The position numbers and the translations under genes were made by a program. A stretch of 5,343 nt of DNA from Methanoregula sp. GTDB taxonomy: Archaea > Halobacteriota > Methanomicrobia > Methanomicrobiales > Methanospirillaceae. The stretch spans positions 1 to 5,343 of the forward strand of contig JALOBP010000138.1 of assembly GCA_023228295.1 (NCBI GenBank), given 5' to 3'. Of this stretch, positions 4,414-5,343 are shown piece after piece (position 1 is the first letter of the stretch; the number at the start of each line of letters is the position of its first letter). The notes below the pieces were generated by a model, which was given only the letters and a program-made list of their open reading frames with translations, was not told the origin of the DNA and did no database searches.

Positions 4414-5343
4414 ATGACAACATCTCCCGGCAACCCCGATCAAACCCCCCAGTCGCCACCTTCTTTCGATCCAGCCCAGAGGTTTGAGCACCTGAGCGGG
4501 CAGGTAAAAAATACCGTAAAAGACCTTATCTCGATCCTGAAAGGACATTCCCAGGGTGCGGAGACAGCCGGTGATCCTTCCATGATCCAGAAGACACCGG
4601 ACCACAGCGAGGCCCCGGAGTACTGGAAAGACTGGCGATGGCAGGTCCGGCACGTTGTCCGTGACATCGATACCTTCCAGCAGCTCCTCGGGATAACATT
4701 CGATCCCGCCGAGCGGGAACGCCTCGAAGAGACCATCCGTAAGTTCCCGTTCAGCATCACGCCATATTACCTGTCGCTGATCGATGTGAACGATTACAAG
4801 AACGACCCTATCTTCAGGCAGGCATTCCCATCACCCAAGGAGCTGATTGTCGAGCACTATGAATTGTCCGACCCGCTGGCAGAAGACAAGGACAGCCCCT
4901 GCTCCTGCATCACCCACCGCTACCCGGACCGGGTCCTCTTCCTCATCAGCAATACCTGTGCCATGTACTGCCGGCACTGCACCCGCAAACGGAAAGTGGG
5001 TGACGCGGACTCGATTCCCGACCGGGAAGAGATCCTGAATGGGATCGAATACATCCGTGCCAACCCGCAGATCCGGGATGTCCTCCTCTCCGGGGGAGAC
5101 CCGTTCATGCTCAGCGACGATTACCTTGACTGGATCTTAACCGAACTTCGCGCCATCCCGCATGTCGAGGTCATCCGGATCGGGTCCCGGGTCCCGGTCG
5201 TCTTACCGTACCGGATAACCGACAACCTGGTAGCAGTCTTAAAAAAACATCACCCGCTCTGGGTCAATATGCAGTTCAACCACCCCAAGGAGATGACGGC
5301 ATCAGCAGAGGCTGCCGTCGCAAAACTTGCCGATGCCGGTATC
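4414..5343 (+). CDS. ablA: Lysine 2,3-aminomutase (AblA), C-terminus beyond the window
   Basis: 310 codons are open to the right edge. The enzyme converts L-lysine to L-beta-lysine using a [4Fe-4S] cluster, SAM and PLP; in methanogens AblB then acetylates it to the osmolyte N-epsilon-acetyl-beta-lysine. EYWKDWRWQVRH (69-80) is the typical LAM N-terminal helix, then KFPFSITPYYLSLID (110-124), THRYPDRVLFL (167-177), the cluster motif C182-x3-C186-x2-C189 with TRKR, SGGDPFM (226-232), VIRIGSRVPVVLPYRI (253-268) and WVNMQFNHPKE (283-293). By alignment to the Clostridium subterminale enzyme (cluster Cys125/129/132), R173, R191 and R259 match its R116, R134 and R202. The PLP lysine lies beyond the edge. 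The first 65 residues are a Pro/Ser/Gln-rich extension, making the cluster 57 residues later than in that enzyme. The ATG is 14 bases after the kamA-like stop, with GGGGG as a weak ribosome binding site, so translational coupling is likely. Confidence 0.93.
   Translation, partial: MTTSPGNPDQTPQSPPSFDPAQRFEHLSGQVKNTVKDLISILKGHSQGAETAGDPSMIQKTPDHSEAPEYWKDWRWQVRHVVRDIDTFQQLLGITFDPAERERLEETIRKFPFSITPYYLSLIDVNDYKNDPIFRQAFPSPKELIVEHYELSDPLAEDKDSPCSCITHRYPDRVLFLISNTCAMYCRHCTRKRKVGDADSIPDREEILNGIEYIRANPQIRDVLLSGGDPFMLSDDYLDWILTELRAIPHVEVIRIGSRVPVVLPYRITDNLVAVLKKHHPLWVNMQFNHPKEMTASAEAAVAKLADAGI

Noticed and set aside
4070..4760. Minus-strand frames of 85-129 codons across the kamA-like and ablA genes
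   Set aside because: They are mirror frames created by the codon bias of the two radical SAM genes.

Overview
The window reads as chromosomal DNA of a methanogenic archaeon, most likely of the order Methanomicrobiales (Methanoregula-like). This is an inference from three things: a lysine 2,3-aminomutase of the compatible-solute type, archaeal BRE/TATA-like promoter elements with GGTGA or GAGGAG ribosome binding sites, and moderate GC content with C/G-ending codons in the genes. I ran no database search.

Layout. On the minus strand, positions 1-283 hold the N-terminus of a plasma-membrane-type proton-efflux P-type ATPase that runs off the left edge. Behind it, also on the minus strand, is a complete tandem-domain universal stress protein (465-1334). 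On the plus strand follow the decayed remains of a small membrane protein resembling DUF6653 (1655-2141), a complete SAM-dependent O-methyltransferase of the TcmP/leucine carboxyl methyltransferase family (2243-3067), and a 576-base stretch with no convincing gene. Then come two related radical SAM genes 14 bases apart: a KamA-family protein that has lost the middle of its barrel (3644-4399), and the first 310 codons of ablA, lysine 2,3-aminomutase (4414 to the right edge).

How it fits together. AblA makes beta-lysine, which methanogens acetylate with AblB to the osmolyte N-epsilon-acetyl-beta-lysine. The truncated KamA paralogue lies directly upstream, has a good ribosome binding site, and probably shares a transcript with ablA. 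With a proton pump and a stress protein on the left, the gene set is broadly about stress and ion balance, although no single operon covers it all.

The main oddities are the KamA paralogue, in which a conserved N-terminal half joins straight onto a conserved C-terminal tail with roughly 130-150 residues missing and the likely PLP lysine replaced, and the multiply frameshifted DUF6653-like gene. I found no CRISPR array, insertion sequence, tRNA or rRNA, and no clear new defence or mobile system.
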